DNA of 34,893 nt from JBMNTU01 sp050945895 (GTDB lineage Bacteria; Bacillota; Clostridia; Christensenellales; Christensenellaceae), in assembly GCA_050945895.1 (NCBI GenBank), contig JBMNTU010000009.1, positions 1 through 34,893 of the forward strand. The letters run 5' to 3'. The translations under genes and the position numbers were made by a program. Positions 14,203 through 22,379 of this stretch are shown here, piece by piece. How positions within the stretch are numbered: position 1 is the first letter of the stretch; the number at the start of each line of letters is the position of its first letter. Below the pieces are notes generated by a model. That model was not told the origin of the DNA. It ran no database searches and was given only the letters and a program-made list of their open reading frames with translations.

Positions 14203-15680
14203 TCTTCTTCCTCTTGAAAGCCAAGTTGGTTATCGTCATCCTCAGCAGACGTTCCATCGTTTAAAAACGTAATTCGAACAACTGTTCCGGTATCTGGCTT
14301 GGAATAGATTTTAAGCTGCGCATTGTGCGCCCGTGCAATTTGTGCACACAGCGAAATCCCCAGTCCCGCGCCGCCTTGCTCTCGGCTGCGCGCTTTATCC
14401 ACCCTGTAGAACGGTTGTTCTACATGTTCGAGCTGCTCGGGTGTCATACCGCGTCCATTATCCATAATCTCTATCACAGAATTGACCGGGTTATCTTCCT
14501 CCGGAAAGCTCCGCAGCATCACTGCGCCCCCGTCATCCGTCGCTTTAATCGCATTGTCCAAAAAGTTGATCAGCAGGCTTTCCAGTAATGCGCTGTCTCC
14601 ATACAGCCGGATGGGCTCTATCTTTGTTTTAAGTTGTATATTTCGCTCTTTCGTTTTGGGGTATATTGTCATTGCCGTTTTTTCCACAAGCGAATCAATA
14701 TCCACTTCTTCTTTTTCGATCCCGGTGTTTTTAAGCAGCGCCAGGTCCAGCAGCTTAAACGCAACCTCCTTCAGCCTCGAGCTTTCCGACATAATATACT
14801 CCGCCGATATAAGCCGCTCTTCCTCTTCGATTGCAGCGCCTTTAATGTATTCGGCATAGCCATAAATCGTCGTAAGCGGTGTTCGGATTTCATGCGCAAG
14901 GTTATCGATAAACTGCTGCTTTTGCGTCGCGGCTTTTTCCAGGTCGTGCATCTGGGTCTCTATCTCTGCCGCCATGTCGTTGAAGTGTTGCCCCAGTTCG
15001 GCAAATTCATCCTTCCCGCCAATTACAACGCGGGCATCATAATTCCCCTGCGCAAAGCGGCTGGTCATGTCCGCCAGCTTGCGGATGGGGCGGGACATGC
15101 TGCTAAGCAGAAGGTACAGCGCAATCGCCAGACCTGCCGAAATAATAATGCTGGTTAAAATCAACTGTTCTTCCAGTGCTTGCTGTGCGGAAACGACCGA
15201 TGAAAGGTCCTTCGCATACACTAAAATAGCCGTTCCTTTGGCAATCGGCAAATAGCCCGCCACATAAAAAAACTGCATGCCCGAAATATCGCGCATGACG
15301 GTGTTTCGTTCTCCATCCCGCAGAGACAACTCCGGCCGCTCCCCTTCGTACGACGGCAGGTTCGAATACAGCACCGCACCATCCTTAAGCACTTCCAGGT
15401 GCACCTTTTGGCGGTTGTAATAATTTCCATACGTCTCAAGCAAAGACCGGTACGCCGCCGAAATCTCCTCTGGGCCGTCATACCTCCCCTCCCTGCTTGA
15501 AATAGCGTCCATATCCTTTGCAATAGCCGCAGTAATAAAATAATGCTCCCCCAGGCACTTTTGCTGTTCGCTTTCCATATTGTTCCGGTAAGACATATCG
15601 GCAAGCATAAAAAGACCGGCGTCAAATGCAATCAAAAACAACGCCAGCGTGGCAAGGAATGTTTTTTGCCAAAATTTCAT
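14199..15680 (-). CDS. Sensor histidine kinase (493 aa)
   Basis: Transmembrane HisKA-type kinase. Membrane helix 1 is at about residues 7-29, followed by an extracytoplasmic sensor of about 140 residues. Helix 2 is at about 172-192, and HAMP at about 193-245. The HisKA box NLAHEIRTPLTTIYGY carries the phospho-accepting His263. The ATPase domain has the N box around NFLDNAIKA (372-380), DNGRG (407-411) and GAGLGISLC (437-445). The C-terminus ends in an acidic tail, EDDDNQLGFQEEEE. It overlaps the response regulator stop by 4 nt and is itself overlapped by twin A, so the four genes form one operon. The stimulus is unknown; the sensor domain has no motif I recognise. Confidence 0.94.
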   Translation of the reverse strand: MKFWQKTFLATLALFLIAFDAGLFMLADMSYRNNMESEQQKCLGEHYFITAAIAKDMDAISSREGRYDGPEEISAAYRSLLETYGNYYNRQKVHLEVLKDGAVLYSNLPSYEGERPELSLRDGERNTVMRDISGMQFFYVAGYLPIAKGTAILVYAKDLSSVVSAQQALEEQLILTSIIISAGLAIALYLLLSSMSRPIRKLADMTSRFAQGNYDARVVIGGKDEFAELGQHFNDMAAEIETQMHDLEKAATQKQQFIDNLAHEIRTPLTTIYGYAEYIKGAAIEEEERLISAEYIMSESSRLKEVAFKLLDLALLKNTGIEKEEVDIDSLVEKTAMTIYPKTKERNIQLKTKIEPIRLYGDSALLESLLINFLDNAIKATDDGGAVMLRSFPEEDNPVNSVIEIMDNGRGMTPEQLEHVEQPFYRVDKARSREQGGAGLGISLCAQIARAHNAQLKIYSKPDTGTVVRITFLNDGTSAEDDDNQLGFQEEEE

Positions 15681-16330
15681 GAATCGGTCTCCAGCCGGTA
15701 GCCCAGTTTATATACCGTTTTGATCCTGTCTTCCCAGCCCAGTTTTTTTCGAAGCTTTTGTATATGTACGTCAATGGTGCGGGTATCGCCCAAAAAATCG
15801 TACCCCCATACATTTTCCAGCAGTTTATCGCGCGAGAGCGCAATGTTGCGGTTTACGATCAACTCTTCCAGCAGCTCAAACTCCTTGGGTGTCAGCTCAA
15901 TCGGCTCATTTTTGTAGTAGACGATCCGCCCTTCAAAGTCTACCCTGGCGTCGTCCAGCTCAAACGTCGGCGTGCTTTTAGACGTTCGCCGCAGCACCGC
16001 GTTTACGCGCGCAATGAGCTCCAACGCATCAAACGGTTTAACAATATAGTCGTCCGCGCCAAGGTCCAGCCCCTTTACTCTATCTTCCACGCCGTCCTTT
16101 GCCGTCAGGAAAATGACCGGCATTCCATTCAGGTCTCCAATTACCTCAAAGCCCGAAAGCCCAGGCAGCATGATGTCCAATATCACCAGGTCAAAGTTTG
16201 CGTTTTGCGCCATTTCGACTGCCGTTATCCCGTCGAACGCTTGTTCGCACTCATGCCCCACAAGGCGCAGGTTTCGCTTTATCAGCTCGTTAATTGGCTT
16301 TTCGTCTTCAACAATCAGTATTTTTGCCAT
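15677..16330 (-). CDS. OmpR/PhoB-family response regulator (217 aa)
   Basis: Receiver domain (residues 1-118) with the acidic pair at 8-9, phospho-acceptor Asp52 in VILDIMLPG, Thr77 and Lys99 in IVKPFD. It is joined to a C-terminal winged helix (about 125-215) with ELTPKEFELLEELIVNRN and the DNA-contacting DTRTIDVHIQKLRKKLG helix. It is the first gene of the operon, preceded by GAGGAGA about 7 nt from the ATG. Phosphorylated by the adjacent kinase, it likely activates its own operon and possibly others. A TTGACA box lies about 90 bp upstream, in the region shared with the divergent flagellin gene. Confidence 0.95.
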   Translation of the reverse strand: MAKILIVEDEKPINELIKRNLRLVGHECEQAFDGITAVEMAQNANFDLVILDIMLPGLSGFEVIGDLNGMPVIFLTAKDGVEDRVKGLDLGADDYIVKPFDALELIARVNAVLRRTSKSTPTFELDDARVDFEGRIVYYKNEPIELTPKEFELLEELIVNRNIALSRDKLLENVWGYDFLGDTRTIDVHIQKLRKKLGWEDRIKTVYKLGYRLETDS

Positions 16331-16396
16331 ACACTTCTCCTCATCGTATTCCCATAAATTCGGAAACGGTTTTTCTGTATCCTATGACAAATCTTT

Positions 16397-16425
16397 ATTA
16401 CTATGATTTTATCATACAGTGTCAA
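16397..16425 (-). promoter_or_regulatory. Candidate promoter of the two-component operon
   Basis: On the minus strand TTGACA (16425-16420) is followed about 16-17 bp later by a poor -10 (TAGTAAT). An ATGAT-AAA-ATCAT inverted repeat lies between them and could be an activator or autoregulation site. The consensus -35 with a weak -10 fits a regulated promoter. Confidence 0.35.
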
Positions 16426-16459
16426 TGTTATAAAGTTGTTACTGGAAACATTTTTCTGC

Positions 16460-16486
16460 TAAATTTTTTGTGTTTTTTCACGATAA
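16460..16486 (+). promoter_or_regulatory. SigD (sigma-28) flagellar promoter
   Basis: TAAA (16460-16463), exactly 15 bases, then CACGATAA (16479-16486). The consensus is TAAA-N15-GCCGATAA/T, so the -35 is perfect and the -10 keeps the CGATAA core. Transcription would start near 16493, about 36 nt before the flagellin start. Confidence 0.8.
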
Positions 16487-16528
16487 TAAATAATAGTATC
16501 TATATCCTATAAAAGGATGGTTTTGCTC

Positions 16529-17692
16529 ATGCGGATCATGAACAACATAGCCGCCATGACGGCGTACCGCCACTATTCCAATAACTTGGCGCTTATGCAG
16601 AAATCTGCCCTGCGGCTGGCTTCCGGCTACCGGATAAACAGCGCGGCAGACGACCCTGCCGGGCTTGCTATTTCCGAAAAAATGCGTTCGCAGATCCGCG
16701 GGCTCAATATGGCGGCGCGCAATACGCAAGACGCCCGTTCCATGATTCAAACCGCAGAGGGCGCCCTGCAATCCGCGCACGATATCCTCCAGCGTATGAA
16801 CGAGCTTGCCGTGCAAGCCGCGACCGGAACGCTGGACGATGGTGACCGAAATATAATTTCCAAGGAATTTGAGCAGCTGAAGCGCGAACTGAATGACATC
16901 AGCCAGCAAACCACCTTCAACGGCCAGAAGCTTTTGGATGGCTCCAACTCTATTTACGGAATGCACCGCAGCGCGGCGACTGCGGGTATCCATACCAGCT
17001 CGGAAGAAGTTACAAAGGACGGGAAAACATTCACGCAGTCGGTCGTTGAAATCGACCCGTTCCGCCTGGTAGAGGGAGACCGGATCCACCTTTCGATTAT
17101 AGACGAAAAAGGCCGCACTACCCACCATTACTACACATACCAAACCGGCGATACGATGGGGGATATTTATGCCCGTATGGGCTTCTCAAATAATGTAGAA
17201 CGCAAAGGCCATTCCCTTGTTATTGCCGGCGAAGTATCTGTGGAGTTCACCTCTGCCATAAAAGCAGGCAGCTCGGGAACACCCTACCGGATACAGGTTG
17301 GTGCGCTTGAAGGAGAACAGCTTTCCGTCAATATCCCCTGCATGAACACTGCAGCGCTGGGGCTGGACAATATAAACCTCAACGACCAGGACAGCGCCGG
17401 CCGCGCTATAACAGCTGTTAAGTCCGCGGTCTCAAAGGTGTCGGACAGTCGTTCGACGCTCGGCGCAATGCAAAACCGCCTGCAGTACAAAATCAACAAC
17501 CTGAAAAATACTGCAGAAAACCTGCAGGCTGCCGAAAGCCGTATCCGAGATGTGGATATTGCCCAGGAAATGACAAACCTCATCCGCTACAGCATCCTTT
17601 CGCAGGTTTCCATGATGGTTATGGCGCACCTCAATACGCAAGCGCGGAATGTCCTCCGGCTGCTCGATATCCCGCCTATACGCGCATATTGA
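16529..17692 (+). CDS. Flagellin (387 aa)
   Basis: Structural subunit of the flagellar filament, exported through the flagellar secretion system. The N-terminal D0/D1 region is well conserved: MRIMNNIAAM, LRLASGYRINSAADDPAGLAIS, GLNMAARNTQDARSMIQTAEGAL and MNELAVQAATGT. The C-terminal D1/D0 helices (SRSTLGAMQNRLQ..NLKNTAENLQAAESRIRDVDIAQEM) are also present. The central variable domain (about residues 145-275) is small. The last residues, LLDIPPIRAY, extend beyond the usual SLL ending. Start chosen at 16529 because flagellins begin MRI-x-x-N, with AAAGGA 11 nt ahead; 16517 is an in-frame alternative. No other flagellar genes are in the window. Ser/Thr in the centre could be sugar-modified, fitting the PseG-like gene. 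Confidence 0.92.
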   Translation: MRIMNNIAAMTAYRHYSNNLALMQKSALRLASGYRINSAADDPAGLAISEKMRSQIRGLNMAARNTQDARSMIQTAEGALQSAHDILQRMNELAVQAATGTLDDGDRNIISKEFEQLKRELNDISQQTTFNGQKLLDGSNSIYGMHRSAATAGIHTSSEEVTKDGKTFTQSVVEIDPFRLVEGDRIHLSIIDEKGRTTHHYYTYQTGDTMGDIYARMGFSNNVERKGHSLVIAGEVSVEFTSAIKAGSSGTPYRIQVGALEGEQLSVNIPCMNTAALGLDNINLNDQDSAGRAITAVKSAVSKVSDSRSTLGAMQNRLQYKINNLKNTAENLQAAESRIRDVDIAQEMTNLIRYSILSQVSMMVMAHLNTQARNVLRLLDIPPIRAY

Positions 17693-17711
17693 CTGCACTA
17701 AAAAAAATATG

Positions 17712-17741
17712 TTGACAAACTGCCCTTGGCTGTTTTATGAT
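17712..17741 (+). promoter_or_regulatory. Sigma-A promoter of the T-box/trpB2 unit
   Basis: TTGACA (17712-17717), 18-bp spacer, TATGAT (17736-17741). It lies just behind the flagellin stop. No terminator separates the flagellin gene from it. Confidence 0.7.
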
Positions 17742-17749
17742 AAGTCTTG

Positions 17750-18060
17750 AAAATTGAATACCGACCAAACCGTTGAATGGGAAGAGTAGGCATAGCCCCT
17801 TCACTGATAGAGAGCCGCCGGTGGTGGAAAGGTGGCAGTGAACCTGTGCTGAATGGCCCCATGAGGGCAGGGAGAACGCGGCAAAGCCGTTAGTAATACC
17901 TGACGGGAACCTCCCCCGTAAAAATGAGGCGTGTATCGTCGTCCTGGTAGATGATCGTACACAGAAAAGAGTGGGTATAGAAATATACCAATTTGGGTGG
18001 CACCGCAGAAGCATAGTAAGGCTTTTGTCCCGGAAGAATACTGGGATAAAAGTCTTTTTT
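17750..18060 (+). ncRNA. T-box leader, tryptophan-specific
   Basis: A tRNA-sensing transcription attenuator. Stem I shows the AGAGAG bulge and the apical GGTGGTGGAAA/GGTGGC pair at about 17808-17836. The specifier loop reads GAATGGCC, placing TGG (tryptophan) at 17854-17856. The antiterminator carries the T-box sequence TTGGGTGGCACCGCAG (17993-18008), whose UGGCA pairs with an uncharged tRNA 3' end. A terminator follows. Uncharged tRNA-Trp should relieve termination and switch on the downstream TrpB2 gene. Confidence 0.92.
18020..18060 (+). terminator. T-box regulated terminator
   Basis: GGCTTTTGTCCC (18020-18031), an 11-nt loop, GGGATAAAAGTC (18043-18054) and six T. It is mutually exclusive with the T-box antiterminator just upstream. 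Confidence 0.85.
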
Positions 18061-18089
18061 GATTTAAAAAACGAAAGGAGAAAAGAACA

Positions 18090-19478
18090 ATGAAAAAGAT
18101 TCCGCACAGATTGTACTTAACAGAGGAGCAGATGCCCAAGCAGTGGTACAACATGCGCGCCGATATGAAGGAAAAGCCGGACCCCATCATCAATCCCGGA
18201 ACCATGCAACCAGCAAAAGCAGAGGATCTTTACCCTGTATTTTGCAAGGAGCTTGCAAAGCAGGAGCTTGACAACGAAACACGGTATGTCGATATACCGG
18301 AGGAAGTCCAGGAAATGTACAAAATGTACCGGCCCTCCCCGCTAATCCGCGCGTTCAATCTGGAAAAAGCGCTGGATACGCCCGCAAAAATTTACTTTAA
18401 GTTTGAGGGCAACAATACATCGGGCAGCCACAAGCTAAACAGCGCCATCGCACAGGCATATTACGCCAAGGAGCAGGGCCTTGCAGGCCTGACAACCGAA
18501 ACAGGCGCCGGCCAGTGGGGCACCGCCCTCGCGGAGGCCTGCTCGTTCTTTCATCTCCCGCTGACCGTTTATATGGTTAAGGTGTCTTACGAACAAAAGC
18601 CGTTCCGCAAAGCCGTGATGGAAACGTTTGACGCTCAGGTCATTCCCAGTCCATCTAACACAACAAATGTTGGAAAACAAATTTTAGCGGAAAACCCCGG
18701 AACAGGTGGCAGCCTTGGCTGCGCTATTTCGGAAGCAGTGGAAAAAGCCGTTTCTACAGAGGGCTACAAATATGTGCTTGGTTCGGTGCTCAACCAGGTG
18801 CTACTGCACCAGTCTATCATCGGGCTGGAAAGCAAAATCGCACTGGAGATGCTGGACAAATATCCGGATGTTGTTGTGGGCTGCACAGGCGGCGGCTCCA
18901 ACCTCGGCGGGCTGATTGCGCCTTTTATGCAGGACAAGCTGACAGGCAAGGCCTCTCCCCGCATCGTAGGAGTGGAACCCGCCAGTTGCCCCAGCCTGAC
19001 GCGCGGCAGGTATGCGTACGATTTCTGCGACACCGGGCGCATTACCCCGCTGGCAAAAATGTATACGCTTGGCTGCGGATATATGCCTTCGGCCAACCAC
19101 GCAGGCGGCCTGCGATACCACGGCATGAGTCCCATTCTTTCCAAGCTGTATCACGATGGTTATATGGAGGCCATTGCCGCCGAGCAAACAAAGGTGTTTG
19201 AATCCGCTGTACAGTTTGCCAAGCTGGAAACAATTTTGCCTGCGCCCGAGTCTGCGCATGCTATTTACGGTGCTGTTCAGGAGGCGCTCAAATGTAAGGA
19301 ATCGGGCGAAGCCAAAACAATCCTTTTCGGCCTTACCGGAACCGGCTATTTTGATATGACTGCATACGATGCATACAACAACGGAAAAATGTCCGATCAT
19401 ACTCCTACAGATGCAGAGCTTCAGGTTGGCTTCGACTCCCTGCCGGACATGGAAAAAATGAAAAAAGGCATCGCTTAA
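18090..19478 (+). CDS. trpB2: TrpB2-type tryptophan synthase beta chain (462 aa)
   Basis: PLP enzyme that joins indole and serine to make tryptophan. Length (462 aa against about 400 for TrpB1), the N-terminal extension PHRLYLTEEQMPKQWYNMRAD and the RPSPLIRAFNLEKAL segment place it in the TrpB2 subgroup. The PLP lysine is Lys115 in SGSHKLNSA, the phosphate-binding loop is CTGGGSNLGG, and the TETGAGQWG motif holds the catalytic Glu. AAAGGAG is about 8 nt from the ATG. No trpA or other trp genes are adjacent, so it probably salvages free indole rather than working in the synthase complex. Expression is controlled by the Trp T-box upstream. Confidence 0.93.
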   Translation: MKKIPHRLYLTEEQMPKQWYNMRADMKEKPDPIINPGTMQPAKAEDLYPVFCKELAKQELDNETRYVDIPEEVQEMYKMYRPSPLIRAFNLEKALDTPAKIYFKFEGNNTSGSHKLNSAIAQAYYAKEQGLAGLTTETGAGQWGTALAEACSFFHLPLTVYMVKVSYEQKPFRKAVMETFDAQVIPSPSNTTNVGKQILAENPGTGGSLGCAISEAVEKAVSTEGYKYVLGSVLNQVLLHQSIIGLESKIALEMLDKYPDVVVGCTGGGSNLGGLIAPFMQDKLTGKASPRIVGVEPASCPSLTRGRYAYDFCDTGRITPLAKMYTLGCGYMPSANHAGGLRYHGMSPILSKLYHDGYMEAIAAEQTKVFESAVQFAKLETILPAPESAHAIYGAVQEALKCKESGEAKTILFGLTGTGYFDMTAYDAYNNGKMSDHTPTDAELQVGFDSLPDMEKMKKGIA

Positions 19479-19498
19479 AATACCGCTACCTATTATAA

Positions 19499-19532
19499 AA
19501 CGCACCGGGCTTGTGGGCTCGCGTGCGTTTTT
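19499..19532 (+). terminator. Terminator after trpB2
   Basis: AACGCAC (19499-19505) pairs with GTGCGTT (19523-19529) around a GC-rich loop, followed by a short T-run. It closes the T-box/trpB2 transcript. Confidence 0.75.
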
Positions 19533-19616
19533 ACTGTGTTTAACTTTCACAAAACCGTGTATACATGAATATAACCAAACAAAATTATTCTAAATATTTA
19601 AGGAGGCGAAAAAGCT

Positions 19617-19814
19617 ATGAGCAAAGAAATAGGTACGATGGAAAAAATAGGTAAAAAAATGGATGAGTTCGGCGAAAAGGCAAAAGAAAAAGTCACCCAC
19701 GCTGCCCACACAGCAGGAGATAAAACAAAAAGCGCCGCCCGAATTGCATCCAACAAAATTAGAAGCAAAGTCGACGAAGCGGACAATAAAATCACTTCCA
19801 AAACACAAAAATAA
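19617..19814 (+). CDS. Small Lys-rich LEA-like protein (65 aa)
   Basis: A compact gene with a strong AGGAGG ribosome binding site 10 nt before the ATG and its own terminator, so it is probably real. The product is highly charged, Lys/Ala/Glu/Asp-rich, with one Phe and no Trp, Tyr or Cys. It reads as an amphipathic helix with loosely repeating 11-residue units (MDEFGEKAKEKVTHAAHTAG, then DKTKSAARIASNKIRSKVDE), like group 3 LEA or CsbD-type stress proteins. No signal peptide or membrane helix. It is likely cytoplasmic and disordered or helical on binding. Function is not known; protection in stress or nucleic-acid binding are guesses from composition. Confidence 0.75.
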   Translation: MSKEIGTMEKIGKKMDEFGEKAKEKVTHAAHTAGDKTKSAARIASNKIRSKVDEADNKITSKTQK

Positions 19815-19827
19815 TTTTGTACATACC

Positions 19828-19860
19828 AAAAACCCTCATCTTTTGCAGATGAGGGTTTTT
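19828..19860. terminator. Bidirectional terminator
   Basis: AAAAACCCTCATC (19828-19840), 7-nt loop, GATGAGGGTTTTT (19848-19860): a perfect 13-bp stem with A and T tracts. It serves both the LEA-like gene and the convergent HAD gene. Confidence 0.93.
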
Positions 19861-19873
19861 ACATGCACCATAG

Positions 19874-20695
19874 CTACACATTCAACACAAAGCGCCCGAT
19901 TGCTTCCGCAACGCCCGTTCCGTTGGAATTATCGACAATGTGGTCCGCTGCCGCGGCCGCCTCGGGCTGTCCATTCGAAACAGCGACCCCAACACCTGCA
20001 AATTGCAACATTTCTACATCGTTTCCCGCGTCCCCCAGCGCCAGTACACAGTCGCTGGGAATATCGTACAGCTCACACAACCACTTTAGTGCAGAGCCTT
20101 TATTGACGTCTTTGCGGATAAATTCCGCATTCATGCCAAGCGTATTGACGACATCGACCTCCGCAAACTGGCTTTGCATCGAAAGCAATTCTTTGTGCAT
20201 TTCATCGCTGTCTGCCCATCCAAGTATTTTTTGTGTGTTTCCGGCAGCAGCATCTGCAATCTCTTCCCTTGTTTCAAGGTATACGAGGTCGCCGCTGTGC
20301 ATTCCGCCGCCTTTCCATGCTTCGCGCAGCCGCTCGTCCATATCTCCCTTCAGGCAATACACCTTTCTGCCGCTATATAAAAAATGCCGAACATTCATAT
20401 CCGAAAGCATATCCATGATGCGCAAAACCAACCGTTTGGGAAAGCGCTCGCTGTAAAACGTCTCTTCCTGATTGGCAATTTCCGCCCCGTTGCAGGTAAT
20501 AACGGGCATCTTTACGCCAAACAGCTTGATAAACCGCCGCGTAGTCGCAAGCGCTCTCCCCGTTGCAAGCGTAAAGCGGATTCCCCTGTCCTGCACACGC
20601 TTTACCGCTTCCAGGTTTTCCCGCGTCGGCTCCTTGCTTAACGCATGTACCAGCGTATTGTCGATGTCCGATACAATCAGCTTTATTTCCTGCAT
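19874..20695 (-). CDS. Cof-type HAD phosphatase (273 aa)
   Basis: Haloacid dehalogenase superfamily hydrolase of the Cof/YidA type, cytoplasmic, usually acting on sugar phosphates or nucleotide cofactors. Motif I is VSDIDNTLV (nucleophile Asp plus second Asp), motif II ATGRALATTRR, then the C2 cap domain. Motif III is the Lys of NKGSALKWL, and motif IV GDAGNDVEML holds the Mg-binding acids. The frame continues upstream to 20845 inside the aminotransferase gene, but MQEIKLIVSDIDNTL at 20695 is the normal N-terminus. This start overlaps the aminotransferase stop by 13 nt, with GGAG about 13 nt ahead. The overlap indicates a coupled last gene of the operon; the substrate is unknown. Confidence 0.9.
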   Translation of the reverse strand: MQEIKLIVSDIDNTLVHALSKEPTRENLEAVKRVQDRGIRFTLATGRALATTRRFIKLFGVKMPVITCNGAEIANQEETFYSERFPKRLVLRIMDMLSDMNVRHFLYSGRKVYCLKGDMDERLREAWKGGGMHSGDLVYLETREEIADAAAGNTQKILGWADSDEMHKELLSMQSQFAEVDVVNTLGMNAEFIRKDVNKGSALKWLCELYDIPSDCVLALGDAGNDVEMLQFAGVGVAVSNGQPEAAAAADHIVDNSNGTGVAEAIGRFVLNV

Positions 20696-21864
20696 TCTGC
20701 CAAAAATTCTCCAATTCGTTTCAGCGCTTCTTTGAGGTTGTCCATCGACGAAGCATAAGAACAACGCATAAAGCCCTCGCCTGCCTGGCCAAACGCCGTT
20801 CCGGGAACGCAAGCCACCTTCTTTTTTTCCAATAACTTCAAACAAAATTCATCCGACGTCATTCCCGAAGACTGAATACAAGGGAAAATGTAGAACGCCC
20901 CCTTGGGCTCGAAGCAATCCAACCCCATTTGCCTGAATCCGTTATAGACAAACCTTCTGCGCATATCGTAGCTTCTCACCATTTTACCGACCTGCGCAAA
21001 GCCGCTTGCCATTTCCTGCTTTAGCGCTTCTTCTCCCGCATACTGGCTGGCCGTGGGCGCACACAGCATGGAATATTGATGGATTTTAACCATGGCGTCT
21101 ATAAGCGGCTTTGGCCCCGCCGCATACCCCAGACGGAACCCTGTCATGGCAAATGCTTTGGAAAACCCGTTTATTACCACACACCGCGGGAAAATCTCCT
21201 CAAAAGACGCAATAGATGTATGGCTTCCGCCGTAAGTCAATTCGGAATATATTTCGTCAGAAATTACCAGCAGGTCGTGCTTTACAACCACCCGAACGAT
21301 ATCCTTCAGCTGTTCGCGCGTCATAATTGCCCCCGTCGGGTTGTTGGGGTAAGGGATCACAATTGCTTTCGTTTTGCTTGTAACAGCCTTTTCAATCTGT
21401 TCCTCTGTCAAAATAAAGTTGTCCTCTTCCCTCGTTTCGATGGGCACGGGCACGCCTCCCGCAAATGTTACGCCCGGCATGTAGGAAACATAAGACGGCG
21501 CAGGAACCAGCACTTCGTCGCCTTCCTCGATGGTCGCCCGGAATACCAGGTCCAGCGCTTCACTGGCACCAACTGTTATTACAATTTCTTCTAGCGGCGT
21601 ATAGCAAAGCCCGTAACGCTCGTCCAAGTACTCCGCCACCAACTTCCGAAGCCCTACATTGCCGTGGTTGGAGGTGTAATGCGTATAGCCGCGTTCCATA
21701 GAAAATATCGCCATTTCACGAATGTTCCACGGCGTCACAAAATCCGGCTCTCCCACACCAAGCGAAATCGCATCCTTCATTTCGCTTGCGATATCAAAAA
21801 ACTTGCGTATACCCGAGGGCGGCGCATCCAAAATCTTTTTGGCGACAAACCGTTCTGTGCTCAT
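20683..21864 (-). CDS. alaT: AlaT-like class I/II aminotransferase (393 aa)
   Basis: Fold-type I PLP aminotransferase. The PLP lysine lies in NGFSKAFAMTGFRLGY, the PLP-contacting Asn/Asp/Tyr in PYPNNPTGA and ISDEIYSEL, and the substrate-carboxylate Arg in FMRCSYASS near the C-terminus. The N-terminus (PPSGIRKFFDIASEMKDAIS) and the adjoining Lrp-type regulator match the Bacillus subtilis AlaR-AlaT arrangement, so alanine transaminase is the favoured call. An aromatic or aspartate aminotransferase is possible. It overlaps the regulator gene by 4 nt (ATGA). Confidence 0.88.
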   Translation of the reverse strand: MSTERFVAKKILDAPPSGIRKFFDIASEMKDAISLGVGEPDFVTPWNIREMAIFSMERGYTHYTSNHGNVGLRKLVAEYLDERYGLCYTPLEEIVITVGASEALDLVFRATIEEGDEVLVPAPSYVSYMPGVTFAGGVPVPIETREEDNFILTEEQIEKAVTSKTKAIVIPYPNNPTGAIMTREQLKDIVRVVVKHDLLVISDEIYSELTYGGSHTSIASFEEIFPRCVVINGFSKAFAMTGFRLGYAAGPKPLIDAMVKIHQYSMLCAPTASQYAGEEALKQEMASGFAQVGKMVRSYDMRRRFVYNGFRQMGLDCFEPKGAFYIFPCIQSSGMTSDEFCLKLLEKKKVACVPGTAFGQAGEGFMRCSYASSMDNLKEALKRIGEFLAECRK

Positions 21865-22358
21865 GGCGAAACCACCAGTCTTTCGTCGCTCTCGTCTTCC
21901 ACCAACACAACACCCGCCGATTTGTATTTGCGCATAATAAACAGCGTCACCGTGCTTGTGACGCCGTCAATTACTGCCAGCTTTTCAAAAACAAATTTGG
22001 ATATCTCCTGCATGCTGCGGGCGCGCAGGCGCACCGAAAGGTCGTAGCTGCCTGCCATCAGGTTGACGGAGCGAACTTCGTCATATTTATAAATGCGGCG
22101 CGCGAGGTCGTCGTAGCCATAGTCTCGCTGCGGCGTAATATTGACCTCCACCAGCGCCTCTACAATATCATCATGCAAGAGCTTTTGCCGGTTTACGATG
22201 GCGGCATATTTTACAATGACTTTTTCTTCCTCCAGCTTGTTCACTTCAGCCTCTATGGCTTTGGTGTCGGCCCCCAGCATCAGGGCGATTTCCTCAGGCG
22301 TCGTCCTTGCGTCGTCTTCCAATATATCCAATATTTCCAGCCGTAAATCCCGTTTCAT
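21861..22358 (-). CDS. alaR: Lrp/AsnC-family regulator, AlaR-like (165 aa)
   Basis: Small transcription factor with an N-terminal winged helix-turn-helix (about residues 4-50, ILDILEDDARTTPEEIALML) and a C-terminal RAM ligand-binding domain. The latter is recognisable by VRSVNLMAGSYDLSVRLRAR and the VTSTVTLFIMRKYK strands. An unusually charged end (LVEDESDERLVVSP) follows. The aminotransferase gene starts inside its stop codon. In B. subtilis the equivalent regulator responds to alanine and controls alaT; the same is likely here but not shown. It starts 21 nt behind the aspartate-type aminotransferase. Confidence 0.92.
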   Translation of the reverse strand: MKRDLRLEILDILEDDARTTPEEIALMLGADTKAIEAEVNKLEEEKVIVKYAAIVNRQKLLHDDIVEALVEVNITPQRDYGYDDLARRIYKYDEVRSVNLMAGSYDLSVRLRARSMQEISKFVFEKLAVIDGVTSTVTLFIMRKYKSAGVVLVEDESDERLVVSP

Positions 22359-22379
22359 TTTTTCCTCCGCTCCGGTTAC

